Source: Aureimonas altamirensis (GTDB lineage Bacteria > Pseudomonadota > Alphaproteobacteria > Rhizobiales > Rhizobiaceae). Taken from it: DNA of 64,000 nucleotides. Where the stretch lies: positions 325,442-389,441 of the forward strand of contig NZ_JAMQCO010000001.1 in NCBI RefSeq assembly GCF_023702225.1. Reading direction: 5' to 3'. This document shows, one piece after another, positions 16,056-24,846 of the stretch. A program made the position numbers and the translations under genes. The number at the start of each line of letters is the position of its first letter. Within the stretch, counting starts at the first letter, position 1. The notes under the pieces were generated by a model. The model made no database searches, had not been told where the DNA came from, and saw nothing but the letters and a program-made list of their open reading frames with translations.

Positions 16056-18316
16056 GAGCGCTCGCGCGTCGGGTCGAAGCCCAGAAGGCGCAGGGCGTTC
16101 AACGTCACCAGCACGGTCGCGCCCGTATCCGCCAGGATGGCGATCCAAAGGCCGGTGATGCCCAGGATGGACGTGACAAGGAATACGGCTTTCAGCCCGA
16201 GGGCAATGGACACGTTCTGGTGGATATTGCCCATGGTGGCCCGCGCCAGCCGGACAAGCGCCGGCACGTCCACGACCCTGTCGCGCAGGATCGCCGCATC
16301 GGCCGTCTCCAGCGCCACGTCGGTGCCGGAGCCCATGGCGACGCCGACAGCCGCCTGCTTGAGGGCCGGCGCGTCGTTGATGCCGTCGCCGATCATCATG
16401 ACGCCGCCTCGTGCGCCGATCTCACGCACCGCCGACAGCTTGTCCTCCGGCATCATCCCCGCCTTGAACTCCATGCCGAGCCCGCCGGCGACGGCCTTGG
16501 CCGTGCGGGGATTGTCGCCCGTCAGCATGACCGCGCCGACGCCCAGCCGCTTCAACTGGGCGATGGCCTCCCGCGCATCCTCGCGCGCCTCGTCGCGCAG
16601 TGCCAGGATGCCTAGCGGACGGCCGTCCCGATAGACCGCGACGACCGTCTTGCCCTCGCTCTCCAGCGTCTCCGCCAGGCTTGCGCCCTCGGCATCGATG
16701 CCGCCCTCGGTCGCGGCATGGCGCGGCGAGGCAACCACCGCGCGCGCGCCGTCCACCATGGCCTCGGCGCCCTTGCCCACCAATGCCCGTGCGTCGCCGG
16801 CGGAGAGCGGCGGGATGCCGTCCGCTCCGGCGCGCTTCAGGACGGCCTGCGCCAGCGGGTGGCTCGAGCCGGCCTCGACGGCGGCCGCGACGGCCAGCAG
16901 TTCGGACGCTTTCACCCCTGCGGCGGGGCGGATATCCACCACCTCCGGCCTGCCATGCGTGAGCGTGCCCGTCTTGTCGAAGGCGACGGTGCGGACGGCC
17001 GAGGTCGCCTCGATCACCGCGCCGCCCTTCATCAGAAGGCCTTTGCGCGCGCCGGCCGACAGCGACGAGGCGATGGAGGCGGGGACCGAGATGACCAGCG
17101 CGCAGGGACAGCCGATCAGAAGCAGAGCAAGCCCGCGATAGACCCAGGTGTCCCAATCCGCGCCGAAGGCCAGCGGCGGAACCAGCACCACCAGGGCGGC
17201 GACCGCCACGATGGCCGGCATGTACCAGCGGCTGAAGCGGTCGATGAAACGTTCCGTGGGCGCGCGCGCCTCTTCCGCATCTTCGACGAGGCGGATGATG
17301 CGGGCGATGGTGTTGTCGGACGGCTCCTTCGTCACGGTGACGCGCAGCACCGCCTCGGTATTGATGGAGCCGGCGAAGACGGCCTCTCCCGGACCCTTCG
17401 TCAGCGGTACGCTTTCGCCCGTCACGGGGCTTTCGTCGATGCCGCTCGTGCCCTCGGCGATATCGCCGTCGGCGGGGATCCTGTCTCCCGGCCGCACCAG
17501 CACAGTCTGGCCGATCCGCAGGGTGTCGGCCGCAACTTCACGCGTCGCACCGCCCTCGTCCAGAAGGGCGGTCTTGGGCACCAGGTCGGCCAGCGCCCGG
17601 ATTCCGTCACGCGCCTTGCCGGCCGCGACGCCCTCCAGGACCTCGCCGACAGCAAACAGGAACACGACGAGCGCGGCTTCCTCGGCTGCGCCGATCCACA
17701 ATGCACCCACCACCGCGATGGTCATGAGGCTTTCGATGGTAAAGGGCTGGCCCATGCGTGCCGCCTCGAAGGCCCGACGCGCGACGGGCATCACCCCGAC
17801 GAGGCACGCAGCGAGGAACGCCCAGTAGCCGTAGCGGGCCCCGGTCAGCATCTCGAAGGCCCAGGCGCAGGCCAGCAGGGCGCCCGTCAGCAGAACCAGG
17901 CGGCCCTTGGCCGTCTGGAACCAGCGCTTGCCCCTGTCGGCGGGGTCGTCATGGACATGTCCCCCATGTGCGGCTGCCTCCGCCTTGCGGTCGTGATCGT
18001 GATCGTGGCGATGCCCGTGGCCGCCATCGGCGGCATGGCCGCCGCAACACGATCCCGCATGGTCATGGCCTGTGCGATCGTCGGGGGCCCTGCCCGCGCG
18101 CGGGGCGATGCCATAGCCGAGCCGGCGGACCGTATCCTCGACATCGGCATCCGCGCCCGGAAGGAGATTGAGCGAAAGGCGCTCGCTCATCAGCCCGACC
18201 TCGACGTCGGAGACGCCCGGCAGCCTGCCGAGCGCGTTCCGGACCTTCGTTGCACACGCGGCGCAATCCATCCCGGTGACCGTCCATTCCCGTCGTTGCG
18301 CGCTATCGTCTCTCAT
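16046..18316 (-). CDS. zntA: Zn/Cd/Pb-exporting P1B-type ATPase
   Basis: 756 residues. One heavy-metal domain with GMDCAAC (15-21), then a His-rich linker (about 83-122, runs such as HRHDHDHD), membrane helices, the TGE phosphatase loop (TGES, about 299-302), CPC (403-405), the phosphorylation site DKTGT (447-451) and the hinge GDGINDAP. The last helices contain the Asp of ADTGATVLV that marks the Zn/Cd/Pb subgroup rather than Cu. The promoter upstream is MerR-like, which fits metal induction. Confidence 0.95.
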   Translation of the reverse strand: MRDDSAQRREWTVTGMDCAACATKVRNALGRLPGVSDVEVGLMSERLSLNLLPGADADVEDTVRRLGYGIAPRAGRAPDDRTGHDHAGSCCGGHAADGGHGHRHDHDHDRKAEAAAHGGHVHDDPADRGKRWFQTAKGRLVLLTGALLACAWAFEMLTGARYGYWAFLAACLVGVMPVARRAFEAARMGQPFTIESLMTIAVVGALWIGAAEEAALVVFLFAVGEVLEGVAAGKARDGIRALADLVPKTALLDEGGATREVAADTLRIGQTVLVRPGDRIPADGDIAEGTSGIDESPVTGESVPLTKGPGEAVFAGSINTEAVLRVTVTKEPSDNTIARIIRLVEDAEEARAPTERFIDRFSRWYMPAIVAVAALVVLVPPLAFGADWDTWVYRGLALLLIGCPCALVISVPASIASSLSAGARKGLLMKGGAVIEATSAVRTVAFDKTGTLTHGRPEVVDIRPAAGVKASELLAVAAAVEAGSSHPLAQAVLKRAGADGIPPLSAGDARALVGKGAEAMVDGARAVVASPRHAATEGGIDAEGASLAETLESEGKTVVAVYRDGRPLGILALRDEAREDAREAIAQLKRLGVGAVMLTGDNPRTAKAVAGGLGMEFKAGMMPEDKLSAVREIGARGGVMMIGDGINDAPALKQAAVGVAMGSGTDVALETADAAILRDRVVDVPALVRLARATMGNIHQNVSIALGLKAVFLVTSILGITGLWIAILADTGATVLVTLNALRLLGFDPTRERSYQ

Positions 18317-18370
18317 CCAACCCGTCCCGAATGCTGGGCCCGCAACATGCGCGGGCCATCGTGATTCCGG

Positions 18371-18401
18371 ACCCTGCCTCCTCTAGCGGCTAGAGGAGCA
18401 A
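18371..18401 (-). promoter_or_regulatory. MerR-type promoter/operator for the P-type ATPase
   Basis: A perfect inverted repeat (CTCCTCTAG at 18378-18386, centre CGG, CTAGAGGAG at 18390-18398) lies between a -35-like TTGCTC (18396-18401) and a -10-like CAGGGT (18371-18376), both on the minus strand. The spacer is 19 bp. A long spacer filled by a dyad is the hallmark of ZntR/CadR/CueR promoters. The start codon at 18316 is about 55 bp downstream. Confidence 0.7.
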
Positions 18402-18409
18402 GCGAAATA

Positions 18410-19306
18410 TCACCCGGCCTTCATTGCGCCCCTCTGACGGGCAATGGCCACGAGGTTGTCCAGCGCCGGAAATCGGCTCTTGCGATTCCAGGCCATCAAC
18501 AGTTGCGCGGTCGGGGATTGGGACCGCAGGATAGGCCGATAGACCGCGCCTTCGAATCGGATGACGGCGACGCTTTCGGGAAACAGGGCCAGGCCGAAGC
18601 CGCTGGCCACGAGCGCCAGGATCGCGTGGAGGTCGTCCACCTCCTGGACGATATGGGGAACGATCCCCCGCGCCGCGAAGGCATCGCGGAACCGACCGTC
18701 GATATAGCGCGACTTGTTGCGTGTCGCGGCTATGAAAGGCTCGTCGCGTAGGTCTTCGATGGCGATCGCGGCCTTGCCGGCCAGGCGATGCCCTGCGCCG
18801 AGCGCCACGACATAACGCTCTTCGCTGAGAAGCAGCGTCTCGAAATCCTCCTGACCCTGCCATGGCCGCATCAGGGCGATATCGATCCTGCCCGCACGCA
18901 ACTCGTCGACCTGCCTGTGCGACACCATCGAATGCAGGTTCATGAGGACATCCGGATAGCGTGCCGTATAGGCCGACATGAGATCCGGCAGGGTGCGAAA
19001 CGCCGCCGCGTCCACGAACCCCATCCGGATCGCCCCGTGCAGGCCGCCTGCGGCGCGCCGCGCCAGGGCGCTGGTGACGTTCCAGCGGCGGATGAGTTCC
19101 TCCGCCTCCGGCACCAGGGTCTGCCCTGCAAACGTCAGCGCCACCTGCCGGCGGGTCCTGTCGACCACCTCGACCCCCAGCAGCGCCTCGAGCCGTGCGA
19201 TCTGCTGGCTCAGCGCTGGCTGGCTCAGCCCCAGGCGCGCCGCCGCCCTGACGAAATTGAGCTCTTCCGCCAGTGTCACGAAAGACTGCAGGAGCCGAAT
19301 GTCCAA
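18410..19306 (-). CDS. LysR family transcriptional regulator
   Basis: 298 residues with the N-terminal HTH (LLQSFVTLAEELNFVRAAARLGLSQP region, 5-30) and a C-terminal periplasmic-binding-like effector domain. It is transcribed away from the TTT receptor-sulfatase-FGE operon, the usual geometry for a LysR activator and its target. A T-N11-A box lies in the shared promoter. The effector is unknown, plausibly a sulfated compound or its product. Confidence 0.93.
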   Translation of the reverse strand: MDIRLLQSFVTLAEELNFVRAAARLGLSQPALSQQIARLEALLGVEVVDRTRRQVALTFAGQTLVPEAEELIRRWNVTSALARRAAGGLHGAIRMGFVDAAAFRTLPDLMSAYTARYPDVLMNLHSMVSHRQVDELRAGRIDIALMRPWQGQEDFETLLLSEERYVVALGAGHRLAGKAAIAIEDLRDEPFIAATRNKSRYIDGRFRDAFAARGIVPHIVQEVDDLHAILALVASGFGLALFPESVAVIRFEGAVYRPILRSQSPTAQLLMAWNRKSRFPALDNLVAIARQRGAMKAG

Positions 19307-19316
19307 CGCGACACCT

Positions 19317-19352
19317 ATAAGTTTGTCTTATTTCACTATAGCAACCTATACC
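19317..19352 (+). promoter_or_regulatory. LysR box and promoter of the sulfatase operon
   Basis: ATAAG-TTTGT-CTTAT (19317-19331) is an inverted repeat that contains a T-N11-A LysR motif (19318-19330). It overlaps a candidate -35 TTGTCT (19323-19328), followed after 18 bp by TATACC (19347-19352). The box also sits just upstream of the lysR start at 19306, so the same site could serve autoregulation. Confidence 0.5.
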
Positions 19353-19405
19353 CGCACGATGCCCAAGGCAGCCATGAAAACGGCGCCGAGGGAGGGAGAC
19401 CCGGG

Positions 19406-20377
19406 ATGATGTTCAAGACGACACATTTGGCGATGGCCGGCATCGCGATGCTCATGATGTCCGCAAACCAGACCGCCGCACAGGAATGGCCGTCGCAGCC
19501 GATCACCTTCATCGTTCCGTTCGCCGCGGGCGGCAACACCGACCTGATCGCTCGGCTCATCGCGCCGGCCCTCAGCGAGCGGCTGGGACAACCCGTCATC
19601 GTCGACAACCGCCCCGGCGCCGGCGGCACGACAGCCACCGCCGAAGTGGCGCGCGCCGCCCCCGACGGGTATACGATGCAAGTCGGGGATATCAGTACGC
19701 ACGGCATCGGACCGCTCATCTACGAGCAGATCGCCTACGACCCCGTTGCCGATTTCGCCCCCGTCATACAGGCCACCAACGTCTCGCTGGTGATGGTCGC
19801 CAACAAGGATCTCGGGCTTGCCAGCGTTGCCGACCTGGTGGAGCGCGCCAAGGCCGACCCGGACGATTTTGCCTATGCGTCGTCGGGGATCGGCTCGCCG
19901 CAACATCTTGCCTTCGAATATTTCAAGTCGCTTGCCGGCATCGACATCGTGCACGTTCCCTACAACGGCTCGGCCCAGGCGCTGACCGACGTGGTCGCCG
20001 GGCATGTACAGGTCATGATCGACGGGACCGCCGTGCCCCAGGTGCAGTCCGGGGGCCTGACCGGACTTGCCGTCACGGGAACGGAACGCTCCGCTGCGCT
20101 GCCGGATACGCCCACCATGGAAGAGGCCGGGATACCGGGCTACAGCTTCATGTCCTGGCACGGCATCTTCTTTCCAGCCGGCGTGCCCGATGAGATCGTG
20201 TCCCGCGTGAACGCCGAGATACGGACGATCCTCGACAGCGAGGCCACGCGCAAGCGCCTTTCGGACCTGAACATCGACGTCGCCGGCGGCAGCCCGGAGG
20301 ACTTCTCCGCGCACATCGCGGCACAAAAGGCGAAGTTGCAGCAACTCATCGACCTTGCCGGGGTCACGGCTCAGTGA
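19406..20377 (+). CDS. TTT (Bug/TctC) substrate-binding protein
   Basis: 323 residues with a signal peptide ending near residue 24 (NQTAAQ). Family motifs are ITFIVPFAAGGNTDLIARLI, VDNRPGAGGTTATAEVARA and HVPYNGSAQALTDVVAG. GGAGGGAG lies 7 bp before the ATG at 19406. It is the first gene of an operon with a sulfatase and an FGE, and its stop overlaps the sulfatase GTG start. No TctAB membrane pair is nearby. The context suggests the ligand is the sulfatase substrate or product. Confidence 0.93.
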   Translation: MMFKTTHLAMAGIAMLMMSANQTAAQEWPSQPITFIVPFAAGGNTDLIARLIAPALSERLGQPVIVDNRPGAGGTTATAEVARAAPDGYTMQVGDISTHGIGPLIYEQIAYDPVADFAPVIQATNVSLVMVANKDLGLASVADLVERAKADPDDFAYASSGIGSPQHLAFEYFKSLAGIDIVHVPYNGSAQALTDVVAGHVQVMIDGTAVPQVQSGGLTGLAVTGTERSAALPDTPTMEEAGIPGYSFMSWHGIFFPAGVPDEIVSRVNAEIRTILDSEATRKRLSDLNIDVAGGSPEDFSAHIAAQKAKLQQLIDLAGVTAQ

Positions 20378-21858
20378 GCGCGGCCCCGAACGTCCTGTTC
20401 GTGACCGTGGATCAATGGCCGGGGCATCTGTTGGGCTGCGCCGGCCACCCGGCGATCGAGACCCCGACCCTGGACCACCTCGCCCGTATCGGCAGGCGCT
20501 ACGCCAACGCCTATTCCGAATGCCCGATCTGCATTCCGGCAAGACGCAGCATCATGACGGGAACCTCGCCCCGCCGCCACGGAGACCGCGACTTCCAGCC
20601 CGATCTCCCGATGCCGGCGGATCTGCCCACACTGGCCGCCACGTTCCGCGCGGCCGGATATCAGACCCAGGCCATCGGCAAGCTGCACGTCTATCCGCAG
20701 CGCGACCGCATCGGCTTCGACGACGCCATGCTGGCGGAGGAAGGTCGAGGGGCGCTCGGCTCTGTCGACGATTACGAGATGTTCCTTGCGGACAAGGGCC
20801 ATGCCGGCCGCCAGTTCATGCACGGCATGAGCAACAACGAGTATGGCTGGCGCTGCTGGCACCTGCCGGAAGAGCTGCATGTCACCAACTGGACGACGTT
20901 GACGGCGGCCCGCAGCATCCAGCGGCGCGACACTACACGGCCGGGCCTTTGGCACGTCTCCTACACGCATCCGCACCCGCCCCTCGTCCCGCTGGCGAGC
21001 TACGTCGAGCGCTATCGCAACCGCCCGGTCCCGCCGCCGGAGACGGGCGACTGGGCCCGCGATCCGGACGCCCTGCCGCAGGCCCTCAAGACGACGCGCG
21101 CCTACTGGCCGCAACTACCGGCCGACCAATTGGCGGACGTACGCCGCGCCTTCTATGCGCTGTGCACCCATATCGACCACCAGTTGCGCCTGCTGATCGG
21201 CACGCTGCGGGAAGAGCAGATCCTTTCCAATACGATCATCCTGATCACCAGCGATCACGGCGACATGCTGGGCGACCACGGCCTCTTCGCCAAGCGGCTG
21301 ATGTTCGAGCAGTCGGCCAAGGTTCCGATGATCCTCGTCGGGGCTGCCGGCGATGCGCGGGCTTGCGGCGGCACGGTGGACGATCGGCTCGTCGGCATGC
21401 AGGACATCATGCCGACCCTGCTCGACCTATGCGGACTACCGACCCCCGGGACGTGCGAAGGGCGGTCGATGGTGGGCGACGATCCACGCGACACCTTCTA
21501 TGCCGAAAGCCTTTCCGGCGCGAAGGCCATGCGCATGATCCGCGACAGGCGCCACAAGCTGATCTGGTACCCCGGCGGCAACCGCTTCCAGCTTTTCGAC
21601 CTGGAGACCGATCCGCTGGAGATGCGCGACCTGTCGGACGATCCGTCGCATCGGACGACGCTCGACAGCTTGAAATCCCGCCTCGTCGCCGAGCTTTACG
21701 GGCAGGATCTCGAGTTCGTGCAGGACGGCATGCTCGTCGGTGTCGCGGCGGACGAAACTCCGCCGCCTGCCAACCGGGGCCTTTCGGGCCAGCGGGGCCT
21801 GCACTATCCCGCCCCGAGGCTGCAGGACCCGTCCATCGTTGCCGGCGGCGCGCTGTGA
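20374..21858 (+). CDS. Type I (formylglycine-dependent) sulfatase
   Basis: 494 residues starting at GTG 20374, which overlaps the upstream TGA as GTGA. The activation signature C-x-P-x-R-x4-T-G is exact: Cys53, Pro55, Arg57, Thr62, Gly63. Metal-site residues are visible in TVDQW (11-15) and in SDHGDMLGDHG further on. No signal peptide is present, so it acts in the cytoplasm on an imported sulfate ester. The adjacent FGE gene would convert Cys53 to formylglycine. The substrate is unknown; it does not look like choline sulfatase. Confidence 0.93.
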   Translation: MSAAPNVLFVTVDQWPGHLLGCAGHPAIETPTLDHLARIGRRYANAYSECPICIPARRSIMTGTSPRRHGDRDFQPDLPMPADLPTLAATFRAAGYQTQAIGKLHVYPQRDRIGFDDAMLAEEGRGALGSVDDYEMFLADKGHAGRQFMHGMSNNEYGWRCWHLPEELHVTNWTTLTAARSIQRRDTTRPGLWHVSYTHPHPPLVPLASYVERYRNRPVPPPETGDWARDPDALPQALKTTRAYWPQLPADQLADVRRAFYALCTHIDHQLRLLIGTLREEQILSNTIILITSDHGDMLGDHGLFAKRLMFEQSAKVPMILVGAAGDARACGGTVDDRLVGMQDIMPTLLDLCGLPTPGTCEGRSMVGDDPRDTFYAESLSGAKAMRMIRDRRHKLIWYPGGNRFQLFDLETDPLEMRDLSDDPSHRTTLDSLKSRLVAELYGQDLEFVQDGMLVGVAADETPPPANRGLSGQRGLHYPAPRLQDPSIVAGGAL

Positions 21859-22799
21859 CGAAGCATCAGAACGCCTCCGGTTGCTGCATCGCGGCGGCCG
21901 GCGGGTCGGTGGCGCGGCCCCGGCTGCCGCCGACGACGGCGGAAAGCGGGGGCGCCGGCGACGGCGCGATCGCGATATCGATTCCCGGCGGACGATCCTT
22001 CGTCGGGACATCCCGCCCGTTGATCGAGGCGGACGGCGAGGGCCCCGTCGCATGGCTTCGCCTGCGCCCCTACCGGATAGAGGCGGAGCCGGTGACGAAC
22101 GAACGGTTTGCGGCCTTCGCCGATCGGACCGGCTACGAAACCGACGCGGAGCGGCTGGGCTGGTCGTTCGTCTTTTCTCCCGCCTCGCCCCATGAGGAGC
22201 ATGCCGAAGGCGCCGCCTGGTGGGTGCGCAGGAACGGCGCGTGCTGGCGCGCGCCGAACGGACCGGGCAGTTCGTGGGAAGAGATCGCGAACCATCCCGC
22301 GGTGCACATCTCGTTCCACGACGCGACGGCCTTCGCGGCGTGGGCCGGCGGACGCCTGCCCACCGAAGCCGAGTGGGAGCACGCGGCGCGCGGCGGCCTC
22401 GAGGATCCGCGTTACCCGTGGGGCGACCGAGAGCCGGACGATACCGGCTTCACGCCCTGCAATATCTTCCAGGGCCGCTTTCCCGATGCTGATACGGGCA
22501 AGGACGGCTATTCCGGGACGTCGCCGGTGCGGTCCTTCCCCTCGAACGGCTACGGCCTCCACGACATGGCAGGCAACGTCTGGGAGTGGTGTTCCGACGC
22601 ATTCCGCGTGCGCTCGCTGCGCAAGGCCGCCAGGCTGCGCAACGGTTCGGCCGCGCGGGACGGGCAAAGGGTGCTGAAGGGCGGCTCCTTCCTGTGCCAC
22701 CGATCCTATTGCTGGCGCTATCGCATCGCTGCCCGCAACGGCGGCGCCCCCGATTCAGGCGCCGCGCATATCGGCTTCCGGCTGGCCTACGACGCCTGA
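21855..22799 (+). CDS. Formylglycine-generating enzyme (sulfatase activator)
   Basis: 314 residues starting at GTG 21855 (GTGA overlap with the sulfatase stop). The FGE-sulfatase domain is complete: GRLPTEAEWEHAARGG (about 167-182), YPWGDREP, GNVWEWCSD (about 240-248), and GGSFLCHRSYCWRYR with the two copper-binding Cys at 281 and 286. The CHRSYC spacing matches true FGE rather than the wider FGE-like fold used by EgtB or nitrite-related proteins. It oxidises the sulfatase cysteine to formylglycine. The N-terminal 40 residues are low-complexity. Confidence 0.94.
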   Translation: MTKHQNASGCCIAAAGGSVARPRLPPTTAESGGAGDGAIAISIPGGRSFVGTSRPLIEADGEGPVAWLRLRPYRIEAEPVTNERFAAFADRTGYETDAERLGWSFVFSPASPHEEHAEGAAWWVRRNGACWRAPNGPGSSWEEIANHPAVHISFHDATAFAAWAGGRLPTEAEWEHAARGGLEDPRYPWGDREPDDTGFTPCNIFQGRFPDADTGKDGYSGTSPVRSFPSNGYGLHDMAGNVWEWCSDAFRVRSLRKAARLRNGSAARDGQRVLKGGSFLCHRSYCWRYRIAARNGGAPDSGAAHIGFRLAYDA

Positions 22800-22825
22800 A
22801 GCGTTCTTGCTCGATTGAATTTACG

Positions 22826-23416
22826 CTAGGCCGGCGGCCAGGTCCGCATGGTCATTTCAACCACTTGCCGCAGGTCTTCCCTGCTGGCGCCGCTGGCCGC
22901 CTGGACCGCGATGCCGTTGGCCACGGTCATGACGTATCGTGCGAGATCCTCCGGATCGACGCTGGCCGGCAGGTCGCCCGACGCCTTCCATTCCTGCATG
23001 CGGCGGCAGAGCGCGGCTTCGCTTTCGGCCCGCCGCTCGCACAATTCCCGGCGGATCGTCTCGCTGGCCTCGCTGCAGACGAGCGCTCCCTGGACCATCA
23101 GGCAACCCTTCGGCCTGTCATCCGCGGCGTCGACCCCGGCGAAACCAAGTAGCAGCAACTCCACCGCACGTCGCGAGGTCGGCTCGTTCAACGTGTCGCA
23201 GGCAGTGTCGGACCGGCGCGAGGCATATCGGTCCAGCGCCTTGCGGAACAGTTCCTCCTTGTTGCCGAACACGGCGTAGAGGCTGGGCTTGGCGATGCCC
23301 ATCGCTTCCGTCAGGTCGGCCAAGGATGTTCCTTCGTAGCCCTGACGCCAGAAAAGCTCCATCGCCCTGTCGAGGGCCACATCGGGATCGAACTCCCGCG
23401 GACGGCCGACACCCAT
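22826..23416 (-). CDS. TetR family transcriptional repressor
   Basis: 196 residues with a typical N-terminal HTH (ALDRAMELFWRQGYEGTSL then DLTEAMGIAKPSLYAVFGNK, about 12-51) and a C-terminal ligand domain. It is divergent from the RND efflux genes. Two TetR-type dyads lie in the shared promoter region, so it most likely represses the pump and itself. Confidence 0.93.
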   Translation of the reverse strand: MGVGRPREFDPDVALDRAMELFWRQGYEGTSLADLTEAMGIAKPSLYAVFGNKEELFRKALDRYASRRSDTACDTLNEPTSRRAVELLLLGFAGVDAADDRPKGCLMVQGALVCSEASETIRRELCERRAESEAALCRRMQEWKASGDLPASVDPEDLARYVMTVANGIAVQAASGASREDLRQVVEMTMRTWPPA

Positions 23417-23462
23417 CGAATTATTCCTTTCCTGCTCGTCGATCCGACGTCGTCAAAATTTT

Positions 23463-23533
23463 ATACCCATCGGTAAATTAATCCGTTGACACTTCGGTTC
23501 CAAGCCCCTAATTCATTTCTTACCGATCGGTAA
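23463..23533. promoter_or_regulatory. TetR operators and RND pump promoter
   Basis: TTACCGATCGGTAA (23520-23533) is a perfect 14-bp palindrome. A near copy with one changed base lies at 23463-23476 (TACCCATCGGTA core). Between them is TTGACA (23486-23491), 17 bp, then TAATTC (23509-23514), a good sigma70-type promoter reading toward the adaptor gene. The perfect palindrome would cover its +1 region, so a bound repressor would block transcription start. The other copy sits near a TATAAA on the tetR side. Confidence 0.7.
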
Positions 23534-23637
23534 TCAACAATTTTCTTCGGTGCCCGGCCTCGTCTTCCGGGCATGACCGCTGTCGCATGCCGTCAGCCGG
23601 CCGACGCTCGTCTTCCCTCCATTATCAGGAAAACGCC

Positions 23638-24846
23638 ATGTCCAGCATCCGCAGAATCGTGAACTGGGTCGTCGGCATTTTCGCCACGCTCGCCACGCTG
23701 GCCTTCTTCATCGTCCTCATCGGCATCGGATTCATCGGGCGCAACGCCGGGGCCGATACGCTCCAGGGTGCGCAGCCGGCCTCCGTCGCGCGCGTCGAGC
23801 GCCGGCCCGTCGAACTCTGGACGCGCTTTTCGGGAAGGCTCGAAGCCGTCGAGCGCGTGGAGATCCGTTCACGCGTGGCCGGCGCCATCGAGGCTGCCCA
23901 TTTCCGCGAGGGCAGCCTGATCGAAGAAGGCGCGCCGCTTCTTACGATCGATCCGGCGCCCTACCAGGCCGCCGTCTCGCGCGCGCAATCGGAGCTTGAG
24001 GCGGCCAAGGCGCGCCTTGCCTACGCCCGCGGCGAATTGCAGCGCGGCACGCAGCTTCAGGGCAACCGCACGATAGCCGTGTCCGAATACGAGCGGCGCA
24101 TCCAGGCCAGCCTGGAGGCCGAGGCGCAGCTCGCGGCCGCGGAAGCGATGCTGCGCAGCGCGCGGCTGGACCTTGCCTATACGGACATTCGCGCCCCGGT
24201 TTCCGGGCGCATCGGGCGGCTGGAGGTGACGGCCGGCAACCTCGTTTCGGCCGGCGCCGGCTCGCCCGTCCTGGCGCGCATGGTTTCCGTGGATCCGATC
24301 TACGCAAGCTTCGACGCCGACGAGGGCACGGTCGACGGCCTTCTCGCCGCGCCCGACGCATTGGATCGCGTCCCCGTGGAAATGGACCTTGCCGACGGCA
24401 GCTCGGTGGAGGGGCATATTCAGTTGATCGATCCGAGCGTCGATCCGGAAAACGGCACCGTGGGCATCCGCGTGGCGTTCTCCAATGCGGACGGCGCGTT
24501 GCTGCCGGGCCAGTTCGCGCGGATCCGCCTCGGCGAGGCGAATGCGGCGCCGGCCATACTGGTCGCCGAGCGCGCGGTCGGCACCGACCAGGACCGGCGC
24601 TACGTGGTGGTCGTCGGCCAGGACGACACGGTGGAATATCGCAACGTCAAGCTGGGTCGCGCCTCCGGCGACATGCGCGTTGTGGAAAGCGGCCTTGCGG
24701 AAGACGAGCGCATCGTCGTCAACGGCCTGCAACGCCTGCGTCCCGGCGCACGCGTCGCGCCGCAGATGGTGTCGATGGAAACGGGCCTCCCCCTGTCGAC
24801 GCGCACGGCCGAGGCCGGACCGGCAACCGAACGAGAACAGCCATGA
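23638..24846 (+). CDS. RND efflux periplasmic adaptor (membrane fusion protein)
   Basis: 402 residues. An N-terminal membrane anchor (about 10-35) is followed by the lipoyl half-motifs (VEIRSRVAGAIEAAHFREGS and APVSGRIGRLEVTAGNLVSAG), a coiled-coil hairpin between them (about 110-165), and the beta-barrel and membrane-proximal domains. AGGAAA lies 8 bp before the ATG at 23638. The stop overlaps the pump ATG (ATGA). No outer-membrane channel gene is present, so it must borrow one. Confidence 0.93.
   Translation: MSSIRRIVNWVVGIFATLATLAFFIVLIGIGFIGRNAGADTLQGAQPASVARVERRPVELWTRFSGRLEAVERVEIRSRVAGAIEAAHFREGSLIEEGAPLLTIDPAPYQAAVSRAQSELEAAKARLAYARGELQRGTQLQGNRTIAVSEYERRIQASLEAEAQLAAAEAMLRSARLDLAYTDIRAPVSGRIGRLEVTAGNLVSAGAGSPVLARMVSVDPIYASFDADEGTVDGLLAAPDALDRVPVEMDLADGSSVEGHIQLIDPSVDPENGTVGIRVAFSNADGALLPGQFARIRLGEANAAPAILVAERAVGTDQDRRYVVVVGQDDTVEYRNVKLGRASGDMRVVESGLAEDERIVVNGLQRLRPGARVAPQMVSMETGLPLSTRTAEAGPATEREQP

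Noticed and set aside
14460-16148. Long open frame on the minus strand opposite the CitT-type carrier
   Set aside because: It is rich in Arg, His, Asp and Gln with no domain or signal, as expected for the complement of a high-GC membrane-protein gene.
18024-18070. His-rich linker of the P-type ATPase as a separate small metal-binding gene
   Set aside because: It is in frame with the ATPase and such linkers are common in zinc exporters.
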